A stretch of DNA of 64,000 nucleotides, from the NCBI RefSeq assembly GCF_014896945.1, contig NZ_CP054719.1, forward strand, positions 977,153-1,041,152, given 5' to 3'. Position 1 is the stretch's first letter. Each line of letters opens with the position of its first letter. The notes beneath the pieces were generated by a model. The model was not told the origin of the DNA and searched no databases. It saw only the letters and a list, made by a program, of their open reading frames with translations. A program made the translations under genes and the position numbers. This stretch comes from Candidatus Bodocaedibacter vickermanii (GTDB lineage Bacteria; Pseudomonadota; Alphaproteobacteria; UBA6184). Shown piece after piece: positions 28,443 through 38,430 of the stretch.

Positions 28443-28859
28443 CTAAGGCGTCACATTAGTTATTGCTACATAGGTTAACAAGATCGCAACCCATGAAACA
28501 ACTTTGTGACCCATTTGAATTAAATATAGGGTAAGTGGAATCTTTTCCCAAATTAATGCACCCGCCGATTCGACCGCCACAAAGAAAATAATAAACTCTA
28601 GCGCTGTTAACGCAGCTTCAACAGACCCAAAATAATGATAAACAACGGCTAAGCAGAACGACAGTGTAAGCGTTACAACAAATCCCATGCTTGCGCTCAG
28701 CGCCATGTTGCTATCTTCAAGTTGTTTGGGATTAATTTTTGATAGTGCCATCCATTTTTTTACAAACAAAAGGTCTGAATACCATACAAATCCGATAATC
28801 ATTCCAACAATTGCAGCCCCGAAAACGCCCAAGTAATTAATAGAACTAAATAATACCAT
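28443..28859 (-). CDS. DUF1761 membrane protein
   Basis: 138 residues with four membrane helices. The pattern GMIIGFVWYSDLLFVKKWM at the N-terminus and a final helix after the IQMGHK loop fit the DUF1761 family, small membrane proteins of unknown role. The start is the ATG at 28859, set by GAGG six bases upstream; a longer frame to 28916 lacks a ribosome site. It diverges from the T6SS operon. Confidence 0.75.
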   Translation of the reverse strand: MVLFSSINYLGVFGAAIVGMIIGFVWYSDLLFVKKWMALSKINPKQLEDSNMALSASMGFVVTLTLSFCLAVVYHYFGSVEAALTALEFIIFFVAVESAGALIWEKIPLTLYLIQMGHKVVSWVAILLTYVAITNVTP

Positions 28860-29012
28860 GGTAACCTCGTTATGTTTTTGACAAGTACAGGATATTACAT
28901 AAGAAACCAAAAGCAACTGTTATTCCTAGCTCTTCTCAAATAGTGAAAAGACTGGCTTTTTGTAAAAAATATATCTAATATAAAGGTTAGGATTTAAGTT
29001 GCAGGAAATAAA

Positions 29013-29624
29013 ATGTCTTGGGGAGCCTTGAATAATCAAAGGGAAAGAACATCAACCGAGCCGTTGCCAGAGTTTTTAACGGGGCAGGCTAGTAAAAATT
29101 TTAGTGATCGATCAGATCCTCAATTTCAAAATGCAGAGGACGTTGTTGTTCGAAAATCAGAACGACAGCATTATGCGTCACGCCAAGAATCAAGCCGCGG
29201 ATATGGATTGACGTATTCCGGATCTATAAATATTCAGTTATCTAAAAAAACATTGTTTGTATCGGTTGTGTTTTTTGTGATGGTTATTTTGGCAACGTTT
29301 TGTGTTGGGTATGCTGTTGGAAACTTATCGGTTTCGATGGCTGCTGGACAAACGAATTCAATCGTTCCAACTAAAAAACCAATTATTCCAGCTAGAAAAA
29401 AGATAAAACAAGATGTGCGTACAGCGACAGAAAATATTGAATCGGTCGCAACCGCAGCAGACTTGGCAGAGCCGTCTATAAATAAAGCGGGTGATACCGC
29501 TTCGGCTCAAGAAGAAAACACCCCTCACGTTTCATCGGAAAAAAATAATAATAAGGAAAATGACAGTGAAACAATTGATGATGCGCCGTTGGCTGCAGCA
29601 GATAAAAACGACGTGGCTGATTAA
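29013..29624 (+). CDS. Single-pass membrane protein heading the T6SS operon
   Basis: 203 residues: a polar, disordered-looking cytoplasmic N-terminal region of ~75 residues, one membrane helix (LFVSVVFFVMVILATFCVGYAVG), and an acidic, low-complexity periplasmic tail. AGGA lies seven bases before the ATG. It overlaps tssJ and is therefore part of the secretion operon. I do not recognise a named Tss/Tag family; an accessory envelope protein of this T6SS is inferred from position only. Confidence 0.6.
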   Translation: MSWGALNNQRERTSTEPLPEFLTGQASKNFSDRSDPQFQNAEDVVVRKSERQHYASRQESSRGYGLTYSGSINIQLSKKTLFVSVVFFVMVILATFCVGYAVGNLSVSMAAGQTNSIVPTKKPIIPARKKIKQDVRTATENIESVATAADLAEPSINKAGDTASAQEENTPHVSSEKNNNKENDSETIDDAPLAAADKNDVAD

Positions 29625-30180
29625 GGGAATACTTAGCCTAAGTTTGTTGTTTATTAGCGGATGCGATAAAGTTAATGACTTGCTCTCGGGAGAGATGATA
29701 CCTCCTGGGCTCATTGCATTAAAACAAGATATACAGCTACAGCGACTACTTTTGGTTTCAGAAAAGGAAGCAAATAAATCAAGGGCATTTGCGTTTCACG
29801 TGGTGTTAACTAAAAATATTCAAATGGCTCAAGACTTATCTCAGATGACGGCGGACCAATACTTCAAGGCGGACAAATCAAATGTGTTTGCTCAGAATTA
29901 TCACGGAATGTATAAGATATTTAAGTTTTCGGTTATCCCCAGTAAAAAAATGCCTGAGCTAAAATTAAAAATAGATCCTGGCAGTAAGTATGTTGGGGGG
30001 TATTTCTTTGCAAACTTGCAACAGCCAAAAGGTAATAATAGAATTCGCATTCCATCGGGTCAACATGTTATGGTAAAATTTTCTAAAGACGGAATGAGCT
30101 TGGTAACCCCAGATCTGATGGGCGAGGGGCTTGAGGCATTAGAAGAAAAAATTGGTATCCCTGGTTTACCAGGAATGTAA
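29560..30180 (+). CDS. tssJ: T6SS outer-membrane lipoprotein TssJ
   Basis: 206 residues from the ATG at 29560 (AAGGA just upstream; ATGs at 29578/29581 are alternatives). A lipoprotein signal ends in the lipobox FISGC. The mature part has the TssJ beta-sandwich pattern: FHVVLTKNIQMAQDLSQMTADQYF, then IDPGSKYVGGYFFANLQQP and a final strand. TssJ anchors the TssM-TssL complex to the outer membrane. It overlaps the upstream gene by 65 bp in another frame, and tssK follows. The family call relies on the pattern and the operon. Confidence 0.72.
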   Translation: MTVKQLMMRRWLQQIKTTWLIKGILSLSLLFISGCDKVNDLLSGEMIPPGLIALKQDIQLQRLLLVSEKEANKSRAFAFHVVLTKNIQMAQDLSQMTADQYFKADKSNVFAQNYHGMYKIFKFSVIPSKKMPELKLKIDPGSKYVGGYFFANLQQPKGNNRIRIPSGQHVMVKFSKDGMSLVTPDLMGEGLEALEEKIGIPGLPGM

Positions 30181-30196
30181 TAGATAAGGTTGTGTT

Positions 30197-31537
30197 GTGA
30201 TAAAAGATTATAGATTTAAAACGGATCCTATTCAGTGGCATGAGGGAATGCCTTTGGCGCCTCAGCACTTTCAATTAAACGATCATCGTTATCAAAGTCT
30301 TTTCAGTTTTCATGTGTTGAACTCTGGACCTTATCATTGGGGTGTCGGCGAACTTCAGATTGACGCGCTTGCATTAAGCAAGGGAGTCTTTAGACTTCAG
30401 AAAATTTCTGGAATCATGCCAGATGGTGCGGTAATTCAATATGAAGAAAATGATCAATTGCCCAAATTGGAAATTCCATTGGGCGAAATTGATTTTAAAC
30501 ACCAGGACACATGCTCAATTTATTTAGCCTTGCCAGCATATGCGCCCGGTGAGCCATCCGCAGCGGGTAATGTTCCCAGATATATTTCAACAGCGGGCGA
30601 TGTGGTGATGGATGAAAACGGTTCGTTTGGGGATCCAACCCGTGTGCCGCGACTTGCACCTAATTTGTATTTAATTGTGGGGCAAACGCCTTCAAGTAAA
30701 TTTGTCAGTTTTCAAATGGCAGAAATCGCTAAAGTGGGTGGACAGTATGTGTTAACCACTTATGTTCCTCCGTATTTAACCTTGCCTAAAAAAGAACCTT
30801 TAAAAAAGGCTCTTGAAGATTTGGCGTTGGAAATCCGAACTAAAATTTTATACAGTTTGGAACGATATGATGCGGCAAGCGATAATCCAACCAATCAGCA
30901 TACTCAAGCAATACTGCATACTTTAATTGAGGCGCTAATGCCGTTTGAAACGATTGTTTCTGCGGAGGGAATTCATCCGTTTAACCTGTATCTTGCATTG
31001 GTAGAGTTAGCCTCTAAAATTTCCAGATTAAGATTAAATCTTTCTCATCCCCCCATCTTTAATATCTATGATCATAACAATATCTATGAACCCTTCAAGA
31101 TCACTATAGATTATGTTACGAAAATTCTTGATAAGATGTATGATAAAGTTCAAACGCGCACGTTCCAAAAGAAGCGTGGATATTTTGGTTTAACTTTACC
31201 CACTATCTGGCATTCAAAAACAATAATATTGGGAATGAAAAAATCTGCTGAAACCAGTCAGGCGACGCACCAAAATTGGATTGAAAATGCGTTAATTGGT
31301 ACAGAAAAGTTCGCGCAATCAATTATCGATCGACGTATTATTGGGGCTGTGCGACGGATTGTATCGCCAGATGAAAAATCAATCATCAACGCACCAAACG
31401 ATGTGGTGTTGGTTGAGGTTCAAATTGATCCGCAGTTTATAAGTTTAGGGGAAGTGTTATATGTATTTAATCCGTCTGATGTGTCATCCAACCGTCCGAC
31501 AGATATTTACCATTATGTAACAATTAATGATATTTAA
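30197..31537 (+). CDS. tssK: T6SS baseplate subunit TssK
   Basis: 446 residues, the usual length. The N-terminal HEGMPLAPQHFQLNDHRYQSL is the TssK (VasE/ImpJ) hallmark. TssK links the baseplate to the TssL-TssM membrane complex. Translation starts at GTG 30197, with AAGG seven bases upstream. Confidence 0.93.
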   Translation: MIKDYRFKTDPIQWHEGMPLAPQHFQLNDHRYQSLFSFHVLNSGPYHWGVGELQIDALALSKGVFRLQKISGIMPDGAVIQYEENDQLPKLEIPLGEIDFKHQDTCSIYLALPAYAPGEPSAAGNVPRYISTAGDVVMDENGSFGDPTRVPRLAPNLYLIVGQTPSSKFVSFQMAEIAKVGGQYVLTTYVPPYLTLPKKEPLKKALEDLALEIRTKILYSLERYDAASDNPTNQHTQAILHTLIEALMPFETIVSAEGIHPFNLYLALVELASKISRLRLNLSHPPIFNIYDHNNIYEPFKITIDYVTKILDKMYDKVQTRTFQKKRGYFGLTLPTIWHSKTIILGMKKSAETSQATHQNWIENALIGTEKFAQSIIDRRIIGAVRRIVSPDEKSIINAPNDVVLVEVQIDPQFISLGEVLYVFNPSDVSSNRPTDIYHYVTINDI

Positions 31538-31571
31538 GTACTAAGTAGAATATTAGAAAAGAACAATAAAA

Positions 31572-32330
31572 ATGCTACACCATCAATATCAAGATTCATT
31601 TATATATCGCTTTTTTAGTTCCTTCTATACCGAAGTTTTGCGTGAAAAACAAAAAGCCTTATCACAAGCGGGGCCCCAGCTTCCTAAGTTAGAAGACTCT
31701 AAAACCCGTATCATTACTGAACAAATTATTGCTAAGCTTGAATCCTTTTTAAGAGACTCAGAAGAAGAGGCGTTAAAGGGGGGGTCTTATATCCAGTCAG
31801 GGTATAAAGCTGTGCAGTATATCGCTGTGGTTTTAACCGATGAAATCTTTCTGAATCTGAATTGGCAGGGACAGGCATATTGGGATAAAAATATTCTAGA
31901 ATCCAGACTCTTTAATACTCGCAAAGGTGGTGAAAAATTATTTCAAGACTTGGGCGATTTCTTAGAACAAAACGATATGTTGCGAACGGATATCGCAGCA
32001 GTTTATCTGCATGCGTTGGCGCTTGGGTTTCAAGGGAAATATCGTCACACTCAGGATCTTTCAATCATAGATTTATTTATGGGGAAATTGTATGAATTCA
32101 TTTATCGTCAATCTCCCAAAGTTTTTACCCATGAAGCCAGCTTGTTTCCAGAGGCGTATGCACATACGATCAAAGACGCAGAACCTCAAAAACTGCCGGA
32201 TCCTTACCGATGGTATTATTACTATTTATTGGGGGTAACTGCATTTTTATTAATGACGTATGTTATGTGGTTTGATTTAACGTTTGAGCTTAAAACCGCT
32301 CTATATGAACTGATTCAATTAGGAAAATAA
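31572..32330 (+). CDS. tssL: T6SS membrane complex subunit TssL (DotU family)
   Basis: 252 residues. A helical cytoplasmic domain (YKAVQYIAVVLTDEIFLNLNWQG ... ESRLFNTRKGGEKLFQDL) matches DotU/IcmH, and the single membrane helix is at the C-terminus (YYYYLLGVTAFLLMTYVMW, about residues 214-232). No peptidoglycan-binding extension follows. It works with the next gene product, TssM. Confidence 0.92.
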   Translation: MLHHQYQDSFIYRFFSSFYTEVLREKQKALSQAGPQLPKLEDSKTRIITEQIIAKLESFLRDSEEEALKGGSYIQSGYKAVQYIAVVLTDEIFLNLNWQGQAYWDKNILESRLFNTRKGGEKLFQDLGDFLEQNDMLRTDIAAVYLHALALGFQGKYRHTQDLSIIDLFMGKLYEFIYRQSPKVFTHEASLFPEAYAHTIKDAEPQKLPDPYRWYYYYLLGVTAFLLMTYVMWFDLTFELKTALYELIQLGK

Positions 32331-32337
32331 AAACAAT

Positions 32338-35300
32338 ATGAATTGGATAAAAAATATCTGGAATTACATTAAAAACCCAGACCCCTTCGTGGGGTGGGTT
32401 AAGGCAACATTTCCTGCAGTCGCAGATTATAAATATATTGCTAATGTGTACTATATTCTCATTGCTGTTGTGGGGCTCATTCTTTTATATATCACCTTTA
32501 AAATTCTCAGATGGATATTCCGAAAACTGATACAAATTTTTATGAAGGTTAAAGCTTACTTTCTTAAGAAAAAGAAAAAAGCACTTCCTAAAGATGATTC
32601 GGTTGCGTCTCGCAGTAAAGTTTCTGATTGGTGGAAATGGTTGCGAGAGAAGCTAAACCCAGAAAAAGAACCGATGGAAGAGGCATTTCACGAAGCCTCA
32701 AAACTCTTAAAACAAGCATTCGGTGGCAATGATTACATGTACGAATTGCCTTGGTACTTAACGATTGGGGATACAGGTTGTGGAAAAGGGACTCTCTTAG
32801 ATAGCTTGGATATTAAGCGTCCGTTTGGTTTGGGGCCCAAGATTGAAGATTTAGGCTTACCGATAACATGGAACTATTTTGATTATGGTGTGGTGTTGGA
32901 TGTGCGGGGCGATGTTATCTATGATAATAATAAAAAAGCAACCACATCAAAAGTATGGTCAGACTTATTACAACAGTTAAGTTATCACCGCGCTCGCAGA
33001 CCCTTAGATGGAATCATCGTGACGTTGTCCGCAAAAGATTTATATGGTTCCGAAAAGTTATCTGCCCTTGATATGCGAAACAAAGCACATGTTCTGTATC
33101 AAAATTTAATTACGATTCAAAATAATTTATCGATGCGATTGCCGGTATATGTGGTGATTACAAAAACAGACATCATTCCGGGATTTGATGCATTTACAAA
33201 AAACTTTCAACACTCCAATCTAAAAAACATGTTTGGATGGTCAGCTCCTCATGGTGTTCGACAACCGTATAGCCCGCTGTGGATGGATGAAGCCTCACAA
33301 GAAACAATGGCTGCAGTCAATGACTTAAAGTTGCAAGCATTTGCAATGATGCACAAGCAAGAAAAAAACTTAGATGAAGATGCCTTGTTTGTCTTTGCCG
33401 AAGAATTATCAAAAGTTTGGGATAACATTACAATTTTCAGCAACCAGCTGTTTTCTGAAAATGTGTATAAAGATTCACATTTCTTGCGGGGTATTTATTT
33501 TACAGGGTGTGTAGAAGACTCTAAACATTATACAGCTAATCTAGATTTGTTTGTTCAAAGACAGTCATTTAAAACATGTTTTGCTCGCGACTTGTTTATG
33601 GAGAAAATATTTGCAGAACGCAATATTGGGTTTCCATCCTACGAAATTGTCCAATCTGTATGGCGCAATCTTACCGCTGGAAAAGTTGGCTTATTAAGCG
33701 GGCTTGCCGTATCTTCTTTGTTGTCGATGGTTTCATATCAACAATTCAAAAACAACAAGGAAAATTTGCTGCCTGCCATACAAGATATTAAAATCGTGAT
33801 GAAGGAAATCAAAAGCCTGCGCGGGAATAAAGCCAATCTTTCAAAAGATGAATTAGAAGCCTATAACAAACACTTTGATCATTTCTTAAAAACGGCTACC
33901 GAAGAAACTAAGTTTTGGGCATTCTTCATGCCGCCATCATGGTTTTCAAGTTTCAAAAAAGATTCTTACTCAGCCGTTGGTGCTGCATTCGATTTAATTT
34001 TGGTGCAAAGCGTGCATCAGCAGGTACAAGAAAAACTGAATAAGTTATTAGCAACCCCAAAAGAAATTGCGCAACTCAGTGAAAAAGAAAAAACAGTATT
34101 TGATGCGGTTGATCAAAAACTTTCGGAAAAAGCAAACCCCATTAAAACTAGATATTTTCAACAGTTGAAAGAATTCACAGACAATTTGGTCTTGTTAGAA
34201 AAAATAGCGGATGCCTACAATAACTTTTTCATTTCTCGTAAAGAAGAGGATCTATTTGCTTTGATAAAAGACTTGTTTAACTATGACGTTACGGATGGCT
34301 TTAAAAGCAACTTTAATCTTTACAACTGGGCTATTCGTACGGACGCATATGAAAAGTTAGACTTAAAAACCTATAAAAAACGCATACAAAAAAATCTGGA
34401 AAAATTGTTTGATGGGTTCCTTGTATATGGAATCACTCAAAACGACAGCCTTAAAAAAGTATTTGGATTAAACTCAGTCTTAGACGAGCTTGCGGACGTT
34501 GATTCTTATAATGATGTTTCTGCGGATGAGTTTGAAAATATTTTTAAAACAATTCAAGACGTCGTTGATCTTTCTTATAAAACGGGCGATCTTGCATGGA
34601 TTGCAGAGGATAAATTTAATCCGGGTGAAGATTATCAGAACTTTTTAATTGCAATTGGTCGATCTCATTTAATTGTAAAAGAATTTGTTGGTGATCAAAT
34701 GTCCCGCATTCAAAGAGCATATTCTAAACTAAAAGATGAAATCTCTGGGTCGTATTCTTCTATGTTGGATGCCAGCGTATTCAATATGAATGGTGGATCG
34801 TTCCATGCAAATCAAGAGCTCATTGATATTAAAAATTACCTGGATAGTTTTATGGGTGAATCCTTTATGACCAAGGTAGAAAACAAAGGCCTTGCGACTC
34901 AAGAAATAAAAGGAAAACTGATTTTATGGGATGCTCGACATTTGGCCAATGCAGACAGAATGCTGTCAGCGTATTATGACTTTATAGAAAAAGGAATTGA
35001 AGAGTATCCTCAAAAACTTAGACCGTTATTAGAAAAAGTATCCAAAGGACAGCTGCACAAAAACTTATTGAATTTGTTGGGAATGTCTCAATATACAGTT
35101 AGCAGTAACATTGAAACAATTGGCACCAATCCAGAAGAACGCTTTAAAAATCAAGTGCGCAGTTTTATGGCAACATGGACTTCGTTAAAGAAAATTTTAA
35201 CGGAATTATCTTCGGTTGATGAGATTCCTGAAACTGTAACAGAGCTAAATCGTTTTGTGACAGAGCAATTCTTGAAAGTATTAGTAGCGCTAGATGCAAT

Positions 35301-36609
35301 TATTGATACAGAAAATCTTTTAAAGGTTCGGCAAGGTAAGTTTAAATGGTGGAGTGGGGATGGTGATCCAATACTATCAGGATTCAAAGTTTCGGATTCT
35401 AAAGCCTTAGAAGGTCTTTTAGATACACATTTCAGGCGGCTAAGTAAATTAGCAAAAGACTATGCAAAACCATCGGTAAATTTACTTATTGCGGATTTTC
35501 TTCCCTTGCAAACGTCAGAGCGACAGGCTGTTAAACGATGGACGTCAATTTTAGAACAATCGTTGGCGTATGAAAAGAAACAGGCTGGCAATTCAATTGA
35601 AAAGTTAGTGCAGTTTTATATGCAAGATTTGAAAGATTTTAAACTTGAAACTGCGGCAGCAACGTTTAAAAAAGTTCAAGCAGTTTCGGACGAATCAGAC
35701 TATTTTTTGGAACAGCGCAGCCTTACATTCAAAGACTTGTCAGATCGTGTTGATGCTATTGGAGGGTATAAACTTTTAGAACAATATCAAAAAGTATCCA
35801 ATTATTTTAATGAGAACATTGCTAACAAGCATCCATTTACAAATGATCCGAATGTACAAGAAGAGGTTGATTTAGCAAGTCTTAAAGAACTGTTTAATCT
35901 TATGGCGGAAAAATCATTTGCACTTGATGATTATGTGGCGGCATTTAAAGCGCGAGAAAGCAATCCAGACAAATATATTCAGTTCTATAAAAGTCTAGAT
36001 ACGTTACGTCGTTTATTTAAACCATTTGCAGATGGAAAAACCGATGTGCCGGCGGTGTCTCTTCAGGTATATTTTCATGCGTCTAAACACAGAGAGTCGG
36101 CGACAGCACAAACATATATTCAGGACCAAGAGTTTGATTTTGGAACGGGGGTCCCCTTTGATATTAATGACAATGGAAAAAAGATTGTTTGGAACTATGG
36201 TGAACCTGTTAACATCGGGTTTAAGCTTGCGGATGGTGCACCTATTTCAATATTTACGTATTCACAGGACGACACAAACTTTAATAAAGTAAGCGATGCA
36301 GAAGGTGTGTTTTCTTATGATGGAGAATGGGCTCTTTTTAGAATGTTGGTGGATAAGGCGGATGCACGAGAAAAAAATATCTTGGCGTTTGATATTCCAG
36401 TTCAAACGGATAGGGGTGCAAGTAATATGCGTACGTTTATCAAGGTTATATTACAAAACACCGATGATAAAGAACCTATCGTGTTGCCTGAATTTCCAAA
36501 ACTACCAGAGAAAGCGCCGCAACTGTCTAAAAAAACACGAAAGGTTATAAGCGCTTTGGAACAGGCAGCGCCGGCTAAAAAACCAGCAGTGGATGATGAT
36601 AATGAATAG
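32338..36609 (+). CDS. tssM: T6SS membrane complex subunit TssM (IcmF family)
   Basis: 1423 residues, longer than the usual ~1100-1200. One membrane helix at residues 36-57, a cytoplasmic NTPase domain with P-loop G144-DTGCG-K150-GT, a further helix near residues 446-464, and a long periplasmic region ending in the IcmF C-terminal beta domain (YGEPVNIGFKLADGAPISIFTY). TssM spans the periplasm and contacts TssJ and TssL. The residue after the P-loop lysine is Gly (GKGT, as in adenylate kinases) rather than Ser/Thr. It starts 7 bp after tssL. Confidence 0.93.
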   Translation: MNWIKNIWNYIKNPDPFVGWVKATFPAVADYKYIANVYYILIAVVGLILLYITFKILRWIFRKLIQIFMKVKAYFLKKKKKALPKDDSVASRSKVSDWWKWLREKLNPEKEPMEEAFHEASKLLKQAFGGNDYMYELPWYLTIGDTGCGKGTLLDSLDIKRPFGLGPKIEDLGLPITWNYFDYGVVLDVRGDVIYDNNKKATTSKVWSDLLQQLSYHRARRPLDGIIVTLSAKDLYGSEKLSALDMRNKAHVLYQNLITIQNNLSMRLPVYVVITKTDIIPGFDAFTKNFQHSNLKNMFGWSAPHGVRQPYSPLWMDEASQETMAAVNDLKLQAFAMMHKQEKNLDEDALFVFAEELSKVWDNITIFSNQLFSENVYKDSHFLRGIYFTGCVEDSKHYTANLDLFVQRQSFKTCFARDLFMEKIFAERNIGFPSYEIVQSVWRNLTAGKVGLLSGLAVSSLLSMVSYQQFKNNKENLLPAIQDIKIVMKEIKSLRGNKANLSKDELEAYNKHFDHFLKTATEETKFWAFFMPPSWFSSFKKDSYSAVGAAFDLILVQSVHQQVQEKLNKLLATPKEIAQLSEKEKTVFDAVDQKLSEKANPIKTRYFQQLKEFTDNLVLLEKIADAYNNFFISRKEEDLFALIKDLFNYDVTDGFKSNFNLYNWAIRTDAYEKLDLKTYKKRIQKNLEKLFDGFLVYGITQNDSLKKVFGLNSVLDELADVDSYNDVSADEFENIFKTIQDVVDLSYKTGDLAWIAEDKFNPGEDYQNFLIAIGRSHLIVKEFVGDQMSRIQRAYSKLKDEISGSYSSMLDASVFNMNGGSFHANQELIDIKNYLDSFMGESFMTKVENKGLATQEIKGKLILWDARHLANADRMLSAYYDFIEKGIEEYPQKLRPLLEKVSKGQLHKNLLNLLGMSQYTVSSNIETIGTNPEERFKNQVRSFMATWTSLKKILTELSSVDEIPETVTELNRFVTEQFLKVLVALDAIIDTENLLKVRQGKFKWWSGDGDPILSGFKVSDSKALEGLLDTHFRRLSKLAKDYAKPSVNLLIADFLPLQTSERQAVKRWTSILEQSLAYEKKQAGNSIEKLVQFYMQDLKDFKLETAAATFKKVQAVSDESDYFLEQRSLTFKDLSDRVDAIGGYKLLEQYQKVSNYFNENIANKHPFTNDPNVQEEVDLASLKELFNLMAEKSFALDDYVAAFKARESNPDKYIQFYKSLDTLRRLFKPFADGKTDVPAVSLQVYFHASKHRESATAQTYIQDQEFDFGTGVPFDINDNGKKIVWNYGEPVNIGFKLADGAPISIFTYSQDDTNFNKVSDAEGVFSYDGEWALFRMLVDKADAREKNILAFDIPVQTDRGASNMRTFIKVILQNTDDKEPIVLPEFPKLPEKAPQLSKKTRKVISALEQAAPAKKPAVDDDNE

Positions 36610-37621
36610 GGCAGACTTGTTATTGCCAATCCGTGAAGATGCGCCTGCTGGGGATATGATACGGTACGATGCGGTTTATCGGGAAATTCAATCGCTTCGG
36701 AATGCGACAGATTCTCAAACTCCAGACTATAAAAAATTAGAAACTGCCTGCGTTGATACCCTGAAAAATGTCAGCAAGGATTTGCATGTTGTTGCTATTT
36801 TAACTGAAGCTTGGGCAAATCTGTATGGGTTGCAAGGTCTGACAGAGGGGTTAAGCTTAATCATTGATATGTGTGAAACCTTTTGGGATACCCTACACCC
36901 CAATAACAGCGATGATCAAGAAGCTAGATTAAGTTCGTTCGTATGGATAAATGATAAGCTGTCTGATGTTGTGTTAAAGATTCGAATTACGGCACCCAAA
37001 ATGCCAGGAATGCCAGTATATACGTTGGCGACTTTGATTGATGCACGGCAATTAGAGTTAGTCATGCAAAAGTCGGGTCTTCGTAAAACAGAGATTTTGG
37101 ATCGGGCGGTTAGGGAAAATCGCCCAACGTTAGAGTTAATTACAAAATCTATGATCATTACGCCTGTTGAGTTTTACGAACAGCTTGTCGCGGATATACA
37201 ATCAGCGGTTGATGCGATTGAAAGATTAGAGGGGTTTTTAGATGAGGCGTTTAAAGAAGACGCGATCACATTGAAAAGCTTTGATAGGTATTTTGATCAC
37301 ATTAAAGCGTATGCAAATGAAGCGTTAGAGAAAAAAAGAGCGTTGCCGACAGCTGAAAACGCAGAGTCCATTGAAGATGTTGATCAACCTTCAGAAACCG
37401 ATACCACAACATTAGATGAAGCGATACGTTTGCCCGCAGACCAGCTATACGGACTGTTGGCGAAAATAGCAGAACGATTGGAAGAAATAGAACCAAAATC
37501 TCCCGCACCTAAATTGGTTAGAAAAGCGATAGAGTGGGGAAATATGAGCACGACAGAATTGTTTAATGATTTGGCGCGAAACGATATCAGTATTGCGGAA
37601 ATCACAAAGCTATTGGGCTAG
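36593..37621 (+). CDS. tssA: T6SS protein TssA (ImpA N-terminal domain)
   Basis: 342 residues. The N-terminal ImpA domain is clear: LLLPIREDAPAGDMIRYD, then DLHVVAILTEAWANLYGLQGLTEGLSLI and FWDTLHP. A coiled linker and a helical C-terminal domain with WGNMSTTELFNDL follow, typical of TssA. TssA primes baseplate and sheath assembly. It overlaps tssM by 17 bp; ATGs at 36596 and 36602 are also possible starts. It is the last T6SS gene here. Confidence 0.88.
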   Translation: MMIMNRADLLLPIREDAPAGDMIRYDAVYREIQSLRNATDSQTPDYKKLETACVDTLKNVSKDLHVVAILTEAWANLYGLQGLTEGLSLIIDMCETFWDTLHPNNSDDQEARLSSFVWINDKLSDVVLKIRITAPKMPGMPVYTLATLIDARQLELVMQKSGLRKTEILDRAVRENRPTLELITKSMIITPVEFYEQLVADIQSAVDAIERLEGFLDEAFKEDAITLKSFDRYFDHIKAYANEALEKKRALPTAENAESIEDVDQPSETDTTTLDEAIRLPADQLYGLLAKIAERLEEIEPKSPAPKLVRKAIEWGNMSTTELFNDLARNDISIAEITKLLG

Positions 37622-37644
37622 ACGCAGCGCCCTTCGCCCCACAA

Positions 37645-37677
37645 TGCCCCAGTGGGGCACGCAGGGGCAAACCTGCG
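37645..37677. repeat. Twin hairpins between tssA and yqgE
   Basis: TGCCCC-AGT-GGGGCA (37645-37659) is followed directly by CGCAGG-GGCAAA-CCTGCG (37660-37677), both perfect. They fill the 70-bp gap between two convergent genes. There is no T-run, so they may block read-through by structure or serve as a transcript 3' end for either strand. Confidence 0.6.
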
Positions 37678-37691
37678 CCGCGCAACGGGAA

Positions 37692-38252
37692 CTAACACTG
37701 CCCCCCGCTCAACGAAAGATGACCACCGTGAGAACTCAGCTGATTAATTAGACGTTGCCATTTTTCATCTTGATCGTTAAAGATCAGATCATCAGAACAT
37801 GCTGTCCATAGCCACTTATTGTCTTTTAATTCTTGTTCCAGCTGACCGGGTTCCCAGTTTGTGTAACCCAGGGCAAGCAGGCTTTGTTTCGGTCCTGTGC
37901 CTGCGCCGATACGGTTTAAGACATCTAATGTGGCTGTTAATGAAATCGACTCATTTATGTGAGTTGTTTGTTCGTGGGAATAATCGTTTGAATGTAAAAC
38001 AAACCCACGCCCCATATCCATCTCGCCACCTGCAAATAGCGGAACTTTTTTCGGAAATGATGGGGTGACGGGAATATTTAATTGTTCAAGTAGGTCATCT
38101 AAATACAGTGCGGGAACTTTTTTATTGATAATTAATCCTACAGCCCCCTTGGAATCATGACCGCAAATCAAAATGATTGATTTAACGAATTCACCTGTTA
38201 GATGTGGGGCCGCAATTAAAAGCGTGCCGATTAATGATGAGTGTAATGACAT
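37692..38252 (-). CDS. YqgE/AlgH family protein (UPF0301)
   Basis: 186 residues. The family core is complete: LIGTLLIAAPHL at the N-terminus, VKSIILICGHDSKGAVGLIIN, then LFAGGEMDMGRGFVLHS and LLALGYTNWEPGQLEQEL. Members are widespread cytoplasmic proteins of unclear biochemical role. It lies downstream of slt on the same strand across a 178-bp gap in which I see no gene. Confidence 0.9.
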   Translation of the reverse strand: MSLHSSLIGTLLIAAPHLTGEFVKSIILICGHDSKGAVGLIINKKVPALYLDDLLEQLNIPVTPSFPKKVPLFAGGEMDMGRGFVLHSNDYSHEQTTHINESISLTATLDVLNRIGAGTGPKQSLLALGYTNWEPGQLEQELKDNKWLWTACSDDLIFNDQDEKWQRLINQLSSHGGHLSLSGGQC

Positions 38253-38430
38253 GTGTTAATTCTCTGTTTCAAAACACAGAATATGTCAAAAACATGACCA
38301 AACTATTAACACGGCAGATTTTTTAGAATAAATATGATATTTCTTGGTGATATAAAAATATGAGAATTAATTATGATAAAGGAAATCCCTTATTTTAAAT
38401 ACCATCTCGATATTATGTTTCTATAATAGA

